Positions 43,219 to 51,410 of a stretch of DNA of 64,000 bases are shown in pieces (position 1 is the first letter of the stretch; each line of letters starts with the position of its first letter). The DNA comes from Stenomitos frigidus_A (GTDB lineage: Bacteria; Cyanobacteriota; Cyanobacteriia; Leptolyngbyales; Leptolyngbyaceae). The notes beneath the pieces were generated by a model that made no database searches, had not been told where the DNA came from, and was given only the letters and a program-made list of their open reading frames with translations. The position numbers and the translations under genes are program-made. The stretch is taken from positions 124,001 to 188,000 of the forward strand of contig NZ_CAWNSW010000089.1 in assembly GCF_963877135.1 (NCBI RefSeq), read 5' to 3'.

Positions 43219-46089
43219 ATGCCTCTTCCTACACTCCTCCGTCGCTACGGTCTTCCTAGCCTGCTGTTTGGTCTTTGCTTCGGTCTAGTTTTGCTGTCGG
43301 GCATGCCTGTCATGAGTCAGACGGCGATCCCCAGCAATGTTGCTGCTCAAACCAAACTGACGCCGAAACCACAGCCAACCGCGAAACTGCCCTCGGACGC
43401 GTTGGCTGCCACTGTCCGCAAAACGGTCTTAGAGAATGGGTTGACTGTTTTGATTAAAGAAGTCAATACCGCTCCAGTCGTCACGGTACAGGTTTGGTAT
43501 CGTGTTGGGTCACGCAATGAAACTCCTGGTATCAGTGGTATTGCTCACCAGTTAGAGCATTTGATGTTTAAGGGTACGAAGGAGCGTCCGATTCAGTTTG
43601 GGCGCTTTTTCAGTGCATTGGGTAGTGAATCCAACGCTTTTACGAGTTACGACGAAACTGCTTACTTCGGTACCGTTGAGCAAGATAAGTTGAAGGCACT
43701 GCTGGTGCTGGAAGCAGACCGGATGACCAATGCGCTGATTGACGAACAGCAGTTAAACAGTGAAAAACGAGTGGTGATTTCGGAACTGCAGGGGTATGAA
43801 AATAATCCCAGCTACCGCTTAGGACGATCGGTGATGAAGGCGGCCTTTCCGAATCTCCCCTACGGACTGCCTGTTGGTGGCACGAAGGCAGATGTCCAGA
43901 AGTTTACCGTGAAGCAAGTGCGAGACTACTACCGCAAGTTCTACAGGCCGGATAATGCAACGCTGGTCATTGTGGGTAGTTTTAAGACTGATCAAACCCT
44001 GGCAGCAGTGAAGGAAACGTTTGGCAAGGTACCTAAAGGCGCAGGGGCAGTACCTGGCTCGAAGCCATCAAAGCCATCGTTAGCCGCTAAACAGCCAGCA
44101 GCCCTACAACCAGCCGCCCCACAGCCAGCAGTCGGTGCAACCAAAAAACCGATCGTGTTAAAAGAGCCGGGCAGCGCTGCACTACTCAACGAAGTGTATC
44201 CCTTACCCCCGATTGGGAATCCTGATGTACCAGCGTTGCAGATTATGGACTACATCCTGACAGGGGGGCGTAGCTCACGCCTCTATCAGGCACTTGTGGA
44301 GTCTGGTTTAGCAAGCGATGCAGGTGGCTATGCCGCCAATCTCATTGGTGCTGGATGGTATGAATTTTCTGTGACGGCGGCTCCGGGCAAGGAACTATCG
44401 CAGATTGATACGGTGCTCCAGAAAACGCTTGCTGATCTACGCGACCAAAGTGTCACCCAAGAAGAATTGGATCGCGCCAAAACGCAGTTCAAAGCGTCGA
44501 TCGCGCTGCGAAATCGGGATATCACCAGTCAGGCACAGCAGTTGGGTGATGATCAAACCTCTACAGGTGACTACCAATTTAGCGATCGTCTGCAAGCTGC
44601 GATCGCGACCGTCACACCTGCAGATGTCCAACGTGTAGCGAAAACCTACCTCACGCCTGCGAACCGTACGGTTGGTTTCTTTGAACCGACTCAACTAAAC
44701 GGCAAACCAGGTACTAGCAGCAACTTCTCACAGACGGCGGAAAACTTCAGCCCCGGTGCGCCAGTTGACCCCGCAGAAGTAGCGAAATATCTGCCGAAAA
44801 CGACGGCTAGCGACAAAAAAGGAACGCAAGCATTGCCCGAAAAGCTGAATTTAGCGAATGGACTGAGCGTGTTGCTGCTGCCCGATCGCAGTACGCCCAC
44901 CCTTACTCTCAGCGGGTACGTCAAAGCGGGTACAGCCTTTGATAAAGCAGGCACGGCGGGATTGGCAAGCTTGACGGCTGCAAACTTGATGAATGGCACC
45001 AAGACAAACGATGCGCTGGCGATCGCCAAAAGGCTCGAAAACCGGGGCGCTAGTTTGAGTTTCAGCGCCAATCGAGAGGGTGTGGCGATCGGTGGTAATG
45101 CTCTGGCAGCCGATCTACCAACGCTGGTACGAGTGTTGGGCGCTGTCTTGCAGAACGCTAGTTTCCCAGACGACGAATTGGGACTGAGCCGTCAACGAGC
45201 ACTGAGTAGCCTCAAGTTAGAACTCGACAATCCTGCTCGACTAGCGCGGCGTGTTTTCCAGCAGACCATCTATCCAGAAAATCATCCCTTCCACACCTTT
45301 CCGACCGAAGCCAGCCTGAAGCAGATTACTCGTGACAATGTAGTGCAGTTTTACCAGCAGCACTATCATCCCGATAGCACCGTGTTATCTCTGGTCGGTG
45401 ATTTTGACTCCAGTCAGGTACGAGCGCTGCTGAACCAGGAACTTGGTTCCTGGCAAGACCCAACCCAAGACGCGACGCTTGCATTCCCAAAAGTGCCCTT
45501 GCCTCAAACAGTGACGCGCGTGAATCCTGTCTTGCCTGGTAAGACACAATCCATTACCTATATTGGCTACAACGGGATTGATCGCAAAGATCCTCGCTAC
45601 TATGCAGCGCTTGTCATGAACCAAATTTTGGGTGGTGATACGCTGTCTAGTCGTTTAGGTACCGAAATTCGCGATCGCCAAGGGCTCACTTACGGCATTT
45701 ATAGTACCTTTCAAGCAGGCATTACCTCTGGTCCTTTTCTCATCACGATGCAGACCGCTCCTGAGGATGCAGACAAAGCGATCGCCAGCACACTCAGCCT
45801 TTTGAAGCAATTCCGTGAAAAAGGCGTGACCGAAGTTGAAGTCACCGCTGCGAAACGATCGCTCACCAGCAGTTATCCAGTGGAGCTTGCCGATCCCGAC
45901 AGCCTTGCCAGCACGATTTTGATGGATGCTGTGTACGGATTGGGTACCAATGAGATTCGCGAATACACCGACAAGCTCAATGCGGTCACTCTGGCACAAG
46001 TCAACCAGGCAATTCAGAGCCTGCTCTATGCTGACCGCGTTGTTGTCGTTACGGCTGGACCCGGCAAGGCAGCAGCATCTCAAAAGTAG
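43219..46089 (+). CDS. exported M16-family zinc protease, double-length
   Basis: The 956-residue protein has an N-terminal signal or anchor segment (about 12-33), then two M16 units joined by a proline-rich linker. Unit 1 (about 75-520) has the inverted zinc motif HQLEHLMFKG (HxxEH) with the distant Glu in ELQGYENNPSYRLG. Unit 2 (about 545-945) lacks HxxEH (TAGLASLTAANLMNG) but keeps the R/Y-type pair near the end (RLGTEIRDRQGLTYGIYS), as in partner subunits of processing peptidases. One chain therefore supplies both halves of the closing chamber. Probably periplasmic peptide turnover; a second Pro/Ala repeat (about 285-305) splits unit 1. Confidence 0.9.
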   Translation: MPLPTLLRRYGLPSLLFGLCFGLVLLSGMPVMSQTAIPSNVAAQTKLTPKPQPTAKLPSDALAATVRKTVLENGLTVLIKEVNTAPVVTVQVWYRVGSRNETPGISGIAHQLEHLMFKGTKERPIQFGRFFSALGSESNAFTSYDETAYFGTVEQDKLKALLVLEADRMTNALIDEQQLNSEKRVVISELQGYENNPSYRLGRSVMKAAFPNLPYGLPVGGTKADVQKFTVKQVRDYYRKFYRPDNATLVIVGSFKTDQTLAAVKETFGKVPKGAGAVPGSKPSKPSLAAKQPAALQPAAPQPAVGATKKPIVLKEPGSAALLNEVYPLPPIGNPDVPALQIMDYILTGGRSSRLYQALVESGLASDAGGYAANLIGAGWYEFSVTAAPGKELSQIDTVLQKTLADLRDQSVTQEELDRAKTQFKASIALRNRDITSQAQQLGDDQTSTGDYQFSDRLQAAIATVTPADVQRVAKTYLTPANRTVGFFEPTQLNGKPGTSSNFSQTAENFSPGAPVDPAEVAKYLPKTTASDKKGTQALPEKLNLANGLSVLLLPDRSTPTLTLSGYVKAGTAFDKAGTAGLASLTAANLMNGTKTNDALAIAKRLENRGASLSFSANREGVAIGGNALAADLPTLVRVLGAVLQNASFPDDELGLSRQRALSSLKLELDNPARLARRVFQQTIYPENHPFHTFPTEASLKQITRDNVVQFYQQHYHPDSTVLSLVGDFDSSQVRALLNQELGSWQDPTQDATLAFPKVPLPQTVTRVNPVLPGKTQSITYIGYNGIDRKDPRYYAALVMNQILGGDTLSSRLGTEIRDRQGLTYGIYSTFQAGITSGPFLITMQTAPEDADKAIASTLSLLKQFREKGVTEVEVTAAKRSLTSSYPVELADPDSLASTILMDAVYGLGTNEIREYTDKLNAVTLAQVNQAIQSLLYADRVVVVTAGPGKAAASQK

Positions 46090-46135
46090 GCAGCAGGTGA
46101 GGCATAGTGCCGTCTTACTAAATGCTTTAGACCGC

Positions 46136-46185
46136 CTATAGCTGCTGTAATAAGTTGCTCAGTCACCTTTTTACAGCAGCTATAG
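46136..46185. terminator. 15-bp inverted repeat after the M16 gene
   Basis: CTATAGCTGCTGTAA and TTACAGCAGCTATAG are perfect complements around a 20-base loop, 47 bp after the protease stop. There is no T-run after the stem, so it may be a repeat-type hairpin rather than a classical terminator. Confidence 0.6.
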
Positions 46186-46264
46186 AATAAGAATACGTTC
46201 GACAAGTGATCGAATTTCTACAGCATAATTTGCTAGGTTAGAAATTAATTCGCTTCGCAAGCTG

Positions 46265-46738
46265 ATGAGGCAATTCATACGTTATCTCTTAGGTCTATTC
46301 ATTTTAGGGTGGCTTTTATGGAGCTTACCCGTCTTTGCTGTGCCGCTAACGCCCCCTATTGGGGATATGACAAAGCAGACAGCGATTGAAATTAATGTCA
46401 GTTTGGGGAGTGCCGCAAACGCATTAAAATTTATCCCTAACAGCCTAGAGTTTTCTCCTGGCAAGCGTTACAAGCTAGTGTTGAGCAATCCTAGCAGCCA
46501 GAAGCACTACTTCACCGCTAAAGACTTTGCCGATAGCATCTGGTCACAGAAAGTAGATGCGGGCAAGGTGGAAGTAAAGGGCGCCATTCACGAACTGGAG
46601 CTAAAACCCGGTGCTCAAGCCGAATGGGTCTTTGTTCCCATTAAACCAGGCACGTATCCCCTCCGTTGTGTGATTCCCGGCCACGCTGAGGCGGGAATGA
46701 CGGGAACGCTCATTGTCCGATCGAACGTAGGGACATAG
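46265..46738 (+). CDS. periplasmic cupredoxin (plastocyanin-like)
   Basis: The 157-residue protein has a signal peptide cut near VFA-VPLTP (about 26). A single cupredoxin domain has a type 1 copper site: His in SQKHYFTAKDF (about 79), and Cys, His and Met in LRCVIPGHAEAGMTG (about 138-150). It is larger than plastocyanin and lacks its acidic and hydrophobic patch sequences. It may carry electrons or copper in the periplasm or thylakoid lumen. The partner is unknown; ctaC, a possible acceptor, lies 14 kb away. Confidence 0.86.
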   Translation: MRQFIRYLLGLFILGWLLWSLPVFAVPLTPPIGDMTKQTAIEINVSLGSAANALKFIPNSLEFSPGKRYKLVLSNPSSQKHYFTAKDFADSIWSQKVDAGKVEVKGAIHELELKPGAQAEWVFVPIKPGTYPLRCVIPGHAEAGMTGTLIVRSNVGT

Positions 46739-46930
46739 CCATGCTAGTCGCCCTATGGAACTGTCACGATCGCGCTATCTAGTGGAACTAAATCAGCACC
46801 AACTAGACTGACAATTTGAGTTACCTTAAAAGAGGTCAGCCACATAGACTTTGGTGCACTGACCGCAAACAACGCTTTATTTTCACCTCCTAATCCGATT
46901 CGTTTTGCCTGCACATTCTGTTGCGATCGC

Positions 46931-47755
46931 ATGAATATTTTTAGCCAACTGCTCAACCAACCTGCTCTGCCCTCGCCCAACAAACAGCGCCGCGGCATTG
47001 AGCTCAAATCGCCTCGTGAAGTCGATATCATGCGAGAGGCTGCCCACATTGTTGCCACGGTGCTGAAAGAAATCTCAGAGCTGGTTGAACCTGGCATGAC
47101 GACGGCTGATCTGGATGCTCATGCCGAAAAGCGTATTCGTGAAATGGGTGCCACTCCTAGCTTTAAGGGCTATCACGGCTTCCCCGCTTCGATTTGCTCG
47201 TCGATCAATAACGAAGTGGTACACGGCATTCCCAGTCGCAAGAAAGTAATTCGCACTGGCGATGTGCTGAAGGTCGATACAGGTGCTTACTACCAGGGCT
47301 TCCACGGCGATTCTTGCATCACCATTGCAGTGGGTGACGTTACTCCTGCTGCGGCAACTTTGATTCGTGTGGCTGAAGAGGCGCTTTACAAAGGCATTGA
47401 GCAGGTAAAAGCGGGGGCTCATTTGCTGGATCTGGCAGGCGCGATCGAAGATCATGTCAAGGCAAATGGCTTTACAGTTGTGGAAGATTTTACCGGGCAC
47501 GGGGTCGGCCGCAATCTCCACGAAGAGCCTTCGGTGTTTAACTTCCGCACTCACAGCATGCCTAATGTCAAGTTGCGTGCAGGCATGACGTTAGCGATCG
47601 AACCGATTCTCAACGCTGGGTCACGCTTTACGCGCACCCTTGCCGATCGCTGGACAGCGGTAACGGTTGATAACTCCCTCTCTGCCCAATTTGAGCACAC
47701 TGTTTTAGTGACCGACGACGGGTACGAGATTTTGACCGATCGCACACACGTTTAA
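46931..47755 (+). CDS. map: methionine aminopeptidase type I
   Basis: The 274-residue enzyme removes the initiator Met from nascent chains. Active-site residues are visible: His in FPASICSSINNEVVHGIP, Asp in KVDTGAYYQGFHGDS, His in GHGVGRNLHEEPS, Glu in LAIEPIL and Glu in QFEHTVL. About 25 extra residues precede the catalytic core (NIFSQLLNQPALP), as in one of the cyanobacterial paralogues. There is no clear operon partner. Confidence 0.94.
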   Translation: MNIFSQLLNQPALPSPNKQRRGIELKSPREVDIMREAAHIVATVLKEISELVEPGMTTADLDAHAEKRIREMGATPSFKGYHGFPASICSSINNEVVHGIPSRKKVIRTGDVLKVDTGAYYQGFHGDSCITIAVGDVTPAAATLIRVAEEALYKGIEQVKAGAHLLDLAGAIEDHVKANGFTVVEDFTGHGVGRNLHEEPSVFNFRTHSMPNVKLRAGMTLAIEPILNAGSRFTRTLADRWTAVTVDNSLSAQFEHTVLVTDDGYEILTDRTHV

Positions 47756-47775
47756 GACCTGTGATGTGCAATGGT

Positions 47776-48501
47776 TTATGGGTCTAACCAGCGCCAGTTG
47801 GGTCGATTCCAGTCATATACTCCCTGAATCTCGTATTCAGTGCCGTCTTCGAAGCGGATGATGCAGCTGATCTCACTGCTGCCTGAACCTTTAGCCTTGT
47901 CTACACCTTCGCTCGCATTTTCAGTGGAGGCTGGGTCAATCCCACTAGCCTCCAGCGCTGGGTTGACACTGACCACTGTACAGGGAAACCATTCTCGACT
48001 ACACGGTCCCGTTTCTTGGACCCACTCCCACAACCCATTGGTGACCTCAATGCGATCGCCCACTTTCAGCCGCGGTCCATCATCGTTCTCTAAATCGATA
48101 TAGTCTGCAAGATGTAACGGCGTAATTTGCTCGACCCATTGAATCCCGTAGCGCTCCCGGATGAACTGCACTGCTCCAGAGCTTCTACCGCTCAACCAAT
48201 CATTTAGCAGTGTGATCTTCCAGGGTTGGTTCTGGCGTTCTTGTAATTCCACAAAAGCTAGAAACGTCTGCCGTTCTTCAGGCGTTAACTGCTCTAGAGG
48301 ATTGCTTAAGCCTAATTCAGCGTTTCCGACAGCGGCCTTAAAACTACGATCGTGACCTAGTTTGCCATTCTGCTCAAACTGCATCGCGGCCCGTACCGCT
48401 TGAAGCAAGATTTGCTTTTGGCGATCACTCAGCGGATGTAAAGCGGCTTCACATTGCTTAAATGCCGCGGTTAGAGCTGCTTCGATCTCAGAGTGAGTCA
48501 T
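47776..48501 (-). CDS. conserved cyanobacterial hypothetical protein
   Basis: I do not recognise a named family for this 241-residue protein. The N-terminal 100 residues are helical (LSDRQKQILLQAVRAAMQF, LTPEERQTFLAFVELQE). The middle contains WKITLLNDWLSGRSSGAVQFIRERYG-like residues. The C-terminal part looks like a small SH3-like barrel: KVGDRIEVTNGLWEWV, EWFPCTVVSVN, then a Gly/Ser insertion and IRFEDGTEYEIQGVYDW. It has no membrane segment. It is convergent with map, 21 bp apart. Confidence 0.75.
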   Translation of the reverse strand: MTHSEIEAALTAAFKQCEAALHPLSDRQKQILLQAVRAAMQFEQNGKLGHDRSFKAAVGNAELGLSNPLEQLTPEERQTFLAFVELQERQNQPWKITLLNDWLSGRSSGAVQFIRERYGIQWVEQITPLHLADYIDLENDDGPRLKVGDRIEVTNGLWEWVQETGPCSREWFPCTVVSVNPALEASGIDPASTENASEGVDKAKGSGSSEISCIIRFEDGTEYEIQGVYDWNRPNWRWLDP

Positions 48502-48732
48502 GCACTAGGTGTCAAGTCGTAGACGAAATCAGGCTAGAGGATGTCTAGTTGTGGTAAGTAAGAAGGTTAATCGATCGTAGCGATCGTTAACTGAAAATTA
48601 ATTTCTTATTATGACAAAACTTTCAAAAAGCATCCTCCAGCTTATTTATTCTCAATTCGGGCTAAGCTGAGTCATGACTTCTGAGCGCTGCAACGAAGTC
48701 ATGCGCCCACTGCTTCTAGCGACTCACACTTT

Positions 48733-49167
48733 ATGCCTTTCCGAGCGTTTGCCACGATTCTTGCTACAGGGTTGCTGTGGCTTCTCACGACCTGGAGTAC
48801 TCCACCTGCTCTGGCACTGACTCAAATTAGACTGTTTGACCTTTCTTATCACGACTGCCCGGCCGAACTCGTAGATGAGCCTGTCAGAAGCGGGGTTGCC
48901 AGCATTTTCCCTCACTGCTTTATCGTGACTGGTAAAACTGAAAACAAATCTGGCAAGCCTGTCGTCAACGCGGATATTTTTGGCCGTATCTACGATGCCA
49001 ACAATGATTCCGTTATGCAAAACCGCACTCGTCTGGGTGCAATTGACGAAGTTCCACCAGGGCTTGGCACCTTTGAGCTAAGAATTTCAGTTCCAGCTAG
49101 CCAGCCAACGCCACTCAAGCTAGAACAATTCAAAGCAGCAGGTTTTACTGGCATGGTGCGCCGTTAG
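48733..49167 (+). CDS. secreted FxLYD-like small protein
   Basis: The 144-residue protein has a clear signal peptide (about 1-29, cut after PALA). The mature part is an all-beta domain with HCFIVTGKTENKSGKPVVNAD and GRIYDANNDSVMQNRTRLG, the pattern of FxLYD/DUF3426-like domains that occur in exported proteins. Two cysteines (PAEL-preceding C and HCF) could form a disulfide. The function is unknown. It is followed by a strong terminator. Confidence 0.75.
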   Translation: MPFRAFATILATGLLWLLTTWSTPPALALTQIRLFDLSYHDCPAELVDEPVRSGVASIFPHCFIVTGKTENKSGKPVVNADIFGRIYDANNDSVMQNRTRLGAIDEVPPGLGTFELRISVPASQPTPLKLEQFKAAGFTGMVRR

Positions 49168-49179
49168 AAAGTAGATCAG

Positions 49180-49230
49180 AAATCAAAAAACTGCCCCACA
49201 ATAGTGTTTTGTAGGGCAGTTTTTTGATTT
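49180..49230. terminator. bidirectional terminator
   Basis: Arms starting AAATCAAAAAACTGCCC and ending GGGCAGTTTTTTGATTT enclose a short loop, with A and T runs on both sides. It sits between the convergent secreted-protein and YggT genes. Confidence 0.9.
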
Positions 49231-49288
49231 CTAAGCAAAAGAAAGTAATGCTTGTTCAGTCGCTAGATCCGCCGAGTACCTTCAGCAC

Positions 49289-49594
49289 TTACATTGGCAA
49301 GCCTGACTGCATACCTGCAAGCAACTGAGCAACAGAGGGCAAAATGGCAGACTGAACCACCTGTAAAAGAAGCAGTGCCAGGATAGGAGAAAAGTCGAGG
49401 CCACCCAGGGGCGGGATGATCGATCGAAAAACGTTGAGGTATGGGTCGGTTAACTGACTTAGAATGGAGAACGGCGGGTCAAACCAGTTGATGTTGGGAA
49501 ACCAGCTCAAGAGAATCCGAATGAATAGCAGAGCAGTATAAATATTAATGAACGTTACGATTGTTTGAAACAGAAGAGGAATCAGAGAACTCAT
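49289..49594 (-). CDS. YggT/Ycf19 family membrane protein
   Basis: The 101-residue protein has two long hydrophobic segments (about 5-27 and 68-92). They enclose the family motif LLSWFPNINWFDPPFSILSQLTDPYLNVFRSIIPP (seen across about residues 29-63). YggT/Ycf19 proteins of cyanobacteria and plastids (CCB3, YLMG) take part in nucleoid distribution or cytochrome assembly. The exact role here is not known. Confidence 0.88.
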   Translation of the reverse strand: MSSLIPLLFQTIVTFINIYTALLFIRILLSWFPNINWFDPPFSILSQLTDPYLNVFRSIIPPLGGLDFSPILALLLLQVVQSAILPSVAQLLAGMQSGLPM

Positions 49595-49724
49595 AGGGGT
49601 GTTGCTTCCTTACACGACGAAGTTCATTGGTACCTGGACTTAATCTAACGAATATTAGCAGCGCTTGAATCAGCCAAATAGAGTTTATCACCTCAAATTA
49701 GATCGGCTGCTACGAGTAGTGAGG

Positions 49725-50063
49725 TTATGGTTCTCTAACGATCGATCGCCCACCTGACTCAGCCCCATTCACCCCGCCAAGCTGCTGGCGCACGTCATCA
49801 ATGGCATCGTTGAGCTGGGCAATTTTATCCTCCAGGCTGCGGCGAGCGCCTTCCATATCAGCCTGTCCATTCGAAGCTTTCAGCGATCGCCGCTTCGGTT
49901 TGTTACTCAAGCGTGGGTCTGCCTGACTGGCATTTAGCAGTGGCTCCTCAGACTGCGGGTTCAGCACTCTAGACGCAACGACCGCACCTAAAACACCGCC
50001 AACGATGCCGCCAAAAACTGCACCCACTAAGAATCCGCCTGAAAAATTGTCTCGCTGACTCAT
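49725..50063 (-). CDS. YtxH-like small membrane protein
   Basis: The 112-residue protein has one glycine-rich N-terminal membrane helix (GGFLVGAVFGGIVGGVLGAVVASRVL). A polar linker and a predicted coiled coil follow (RRSLEDKIAQLNDAIDDVRQQLGG, about 76-99). The shape is like YtxH/gas-vesicle-type stress proteins. I cannot assign a role. It is encoded between yggT and upp on the same strand, perhaps co-transcribed. Confidence 0.75.
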   Translation of the reverse strand: MSQRDNFSGGFLVGAVFGGIVGGVLGAVVASRVLNPQSEEPLLNASQADPRLSNKPKRRSLKASNGQADMEGARRSLEDKIAQLNDAIDDVRQQLGGVNGAESGGRSIVREP

Positions 50064-50177
50064 CGCTGATCAAAATCCCAATTGCATCGTTGAAATCAAC
50101 TGTTGCTCTGTTATCTCTAGCATAACCGTTGTCACATTGAACTGCCTGGACGACCATTAAGGCTTTAGGTTAGCACC

Positions 50178-50828
50178 TCACGTGCCAAATGTGCGATCGC
50201 CCGCGTCACCCAGTCCTGGAACAATAAAGCCCTTTTCGTTCAAGCCTTCGTCGATCGCTGCAGCGTAGATGTTGAGACTAGGATAAGCAGCACTCAGCTT
50301 TTGCAACGCGGTTGGTGCCACAACCACTGAGATAATGCGTACTAGCGCCGGATCAACTCCCCGCTGTGTCAATTCTGCCATAGCTGCGATGCTAGTGCCG
50401 CCAGTGGCGAGCATGGGTTCTGTAATTAAAACGCGCGTCTGGGGATCAAACTTTGCTGGCAACTTGTTGAGATAACAGCTTGGCTCCAGGGTCTCTTCGT
50501 TTCTCACAAAACCAATATGGTAAATCGACGCCAGTGGCAGCAATGCTTGAGCCCCGTCGAGCAGCGCTAACCCTGCACGTAAAATTGGCATCACTACCAC
50601 TGGAACCGTTGGATCGATAAAGGTCGCCGGGCTGGGCGCTAGAGGCGTATCAATGGTTGTTTCCTGAATGGGCAGCCAGTCGCGAATAGCCTCATAGGTC
50701 AGCCAGCGACCCAACTCGGTCATGGCGCTGCGAAAGAGCGTTGACGGTGTCGAGGCGTCACGGGCTACAGCTAGCCAATGTTGGATGAGCGGATGCGGCG
50801 GGACGTAGACGCGCAGTTGAAGAGTCAT
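50178..50828 (-). CDS. upp: uracil phosphoribosyltransferase
   Basis: The 216-residue type I PRTase converts uracil and PRPP to UMP. The PRPP loop is VLITEPMLATGGTS (about 135-148), where most homologues have Asp in place of the Glu before PML. The uracil-binding end GFIVPGLGDAGDRTFGT is complete. VVVMPILRAGLALL carries the other PRPP contacts. It may help nucleobase salvage, in line with the BMP importer 35 kb away, but there is no linkage evidence. Confidence 0.93.
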   Translation of the reverse strand: MTLQLRVYVPPHPLIQHWLAVARDASTPSTLFRSAMTELGRWLTYEAIRDWLPIQETTIDTPLAPSPATFIDPTVPVVVMPILRAGLALLDGAQALLPLASIYHIGFVRNEETLEPSCYLNKLPAKFDPQTRVLITEPMLATGGTSIAAMAELTQRGVDPALVRIISVVVAPTALQKLSAAYPSLNIYAAAIDEGLNEKGFIVPGLGDAGDRTFGT

Positions 50829-51017
50829 AACGTTGAGAAGAACAAAGAAGGGAAGAGACTAGTCTCAGAGGGCGTAAGTCTGACCCATCATACTCTCTTA
50901 ATACACCTTAGTTTGTTCGCCTCAGGACTTCCTGTGATACCCAATTGTGTCATTGCCCGGAGGCTCTTACCGTCGATCGCACTCCCCCTCTCCTGGTTGA
51001 CTGACAGATCTTTTTTG

Positions 51018-51100
51018 TCGGCTGGGTTGAACAGCGTAAAACCCAACGCTGGCTTTAATTTGTTGGACTACGCTAACGCTAACCCAACTTACGAGGTTGC
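51018..51100 (+). repeat. dispersed intergenic repeat, copy B
   Basis: The block 51018-51044 matches 255-281 (other strand) with three differences. The rest holds AACCCAAC motifs in a similar spacing. Together they show a mobile or amplifying non-coding repeat family. Confidence 0.7.
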
Positions 51101-51177
51101 AGGGTTGCAGAAGTTTTATCAGTCAACCAGCCGCTTCTTACAGCCTGAAAGCACAACTGCGTAAACGGCAGATTATA

Positions 51178-51280
51178 TTGACAGTATTCTCAATAGGGCT
51201 AGTCTTATTTTTAGTGTTCTCCTCTCTGAAGGATTCAGTAGGGGCTTGGTCAGCAGCAAAAGACTAAGCCTCTTTTTTTT
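51178..51280 (+). ncRNA. candidate small RNA or crtH leader
   Basis: A TTGACA -35 box at 51178-51183 and a TAGTCT -10 box at 51200-51205 (16-bp spacing) precede a short region. That region has a CTGAA-gga-TTCAG hairpin (51226-51238) and a strong terminator: GGGGCTTGGTC/GACTAAGCCTC plus eight T residues at 51241-51280. The predicted RNA is about 65-70 nt. It contains CTCCTCTC, an anti-Shine-Dalgarno-like stretch. It could be a free small RNA, or an attenuator for crtH 131 bp downstream. It lacks the Yfr1 motif. Confidence 0.5.
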
Positions 51281-51410
51281 GTTGCTGCCATCACTGTGAC
51301 TGCTTCACCCCTTCTTGATGACAAACTATCTACTGTCGGTTGACCGCTGAAAGCCCTTTGGGCGCATTAACTCCGATAAACTGTTAGAAGACTTGTTCAT
51401 CGTGGGTTTC

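Larger units (their letters stand above)
50829..51410 (+). other. intergenic region with repeat and short transcription unit
   Basis: This 582-bp spacer contains copy B of the dispersed GGTTGGGTT repeat (51018-51100) and a probable promoter-terminator unit at 51178-51280. A 128-codon frame at 50778-51164 overlaps upp and the repeat, so I reject it. Confidence 0.55.

Noticed and set aside
46753..47097. 114-codon minus-strand frame across the map start
   Set aside because: It overlaps the clearly coding map gene antisense and has no recognisable features.
50778..51164. 128-codon plus-strand frame
   Set aside because: It overlaps upp antisense and continues through the same repeat; no homology pattern.
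51212..51280. Yfr1 small RNA
   Set aside because: The invariant ACUCCUCACAC motif is missing; only a CU-rich CTCCTCTC is present.
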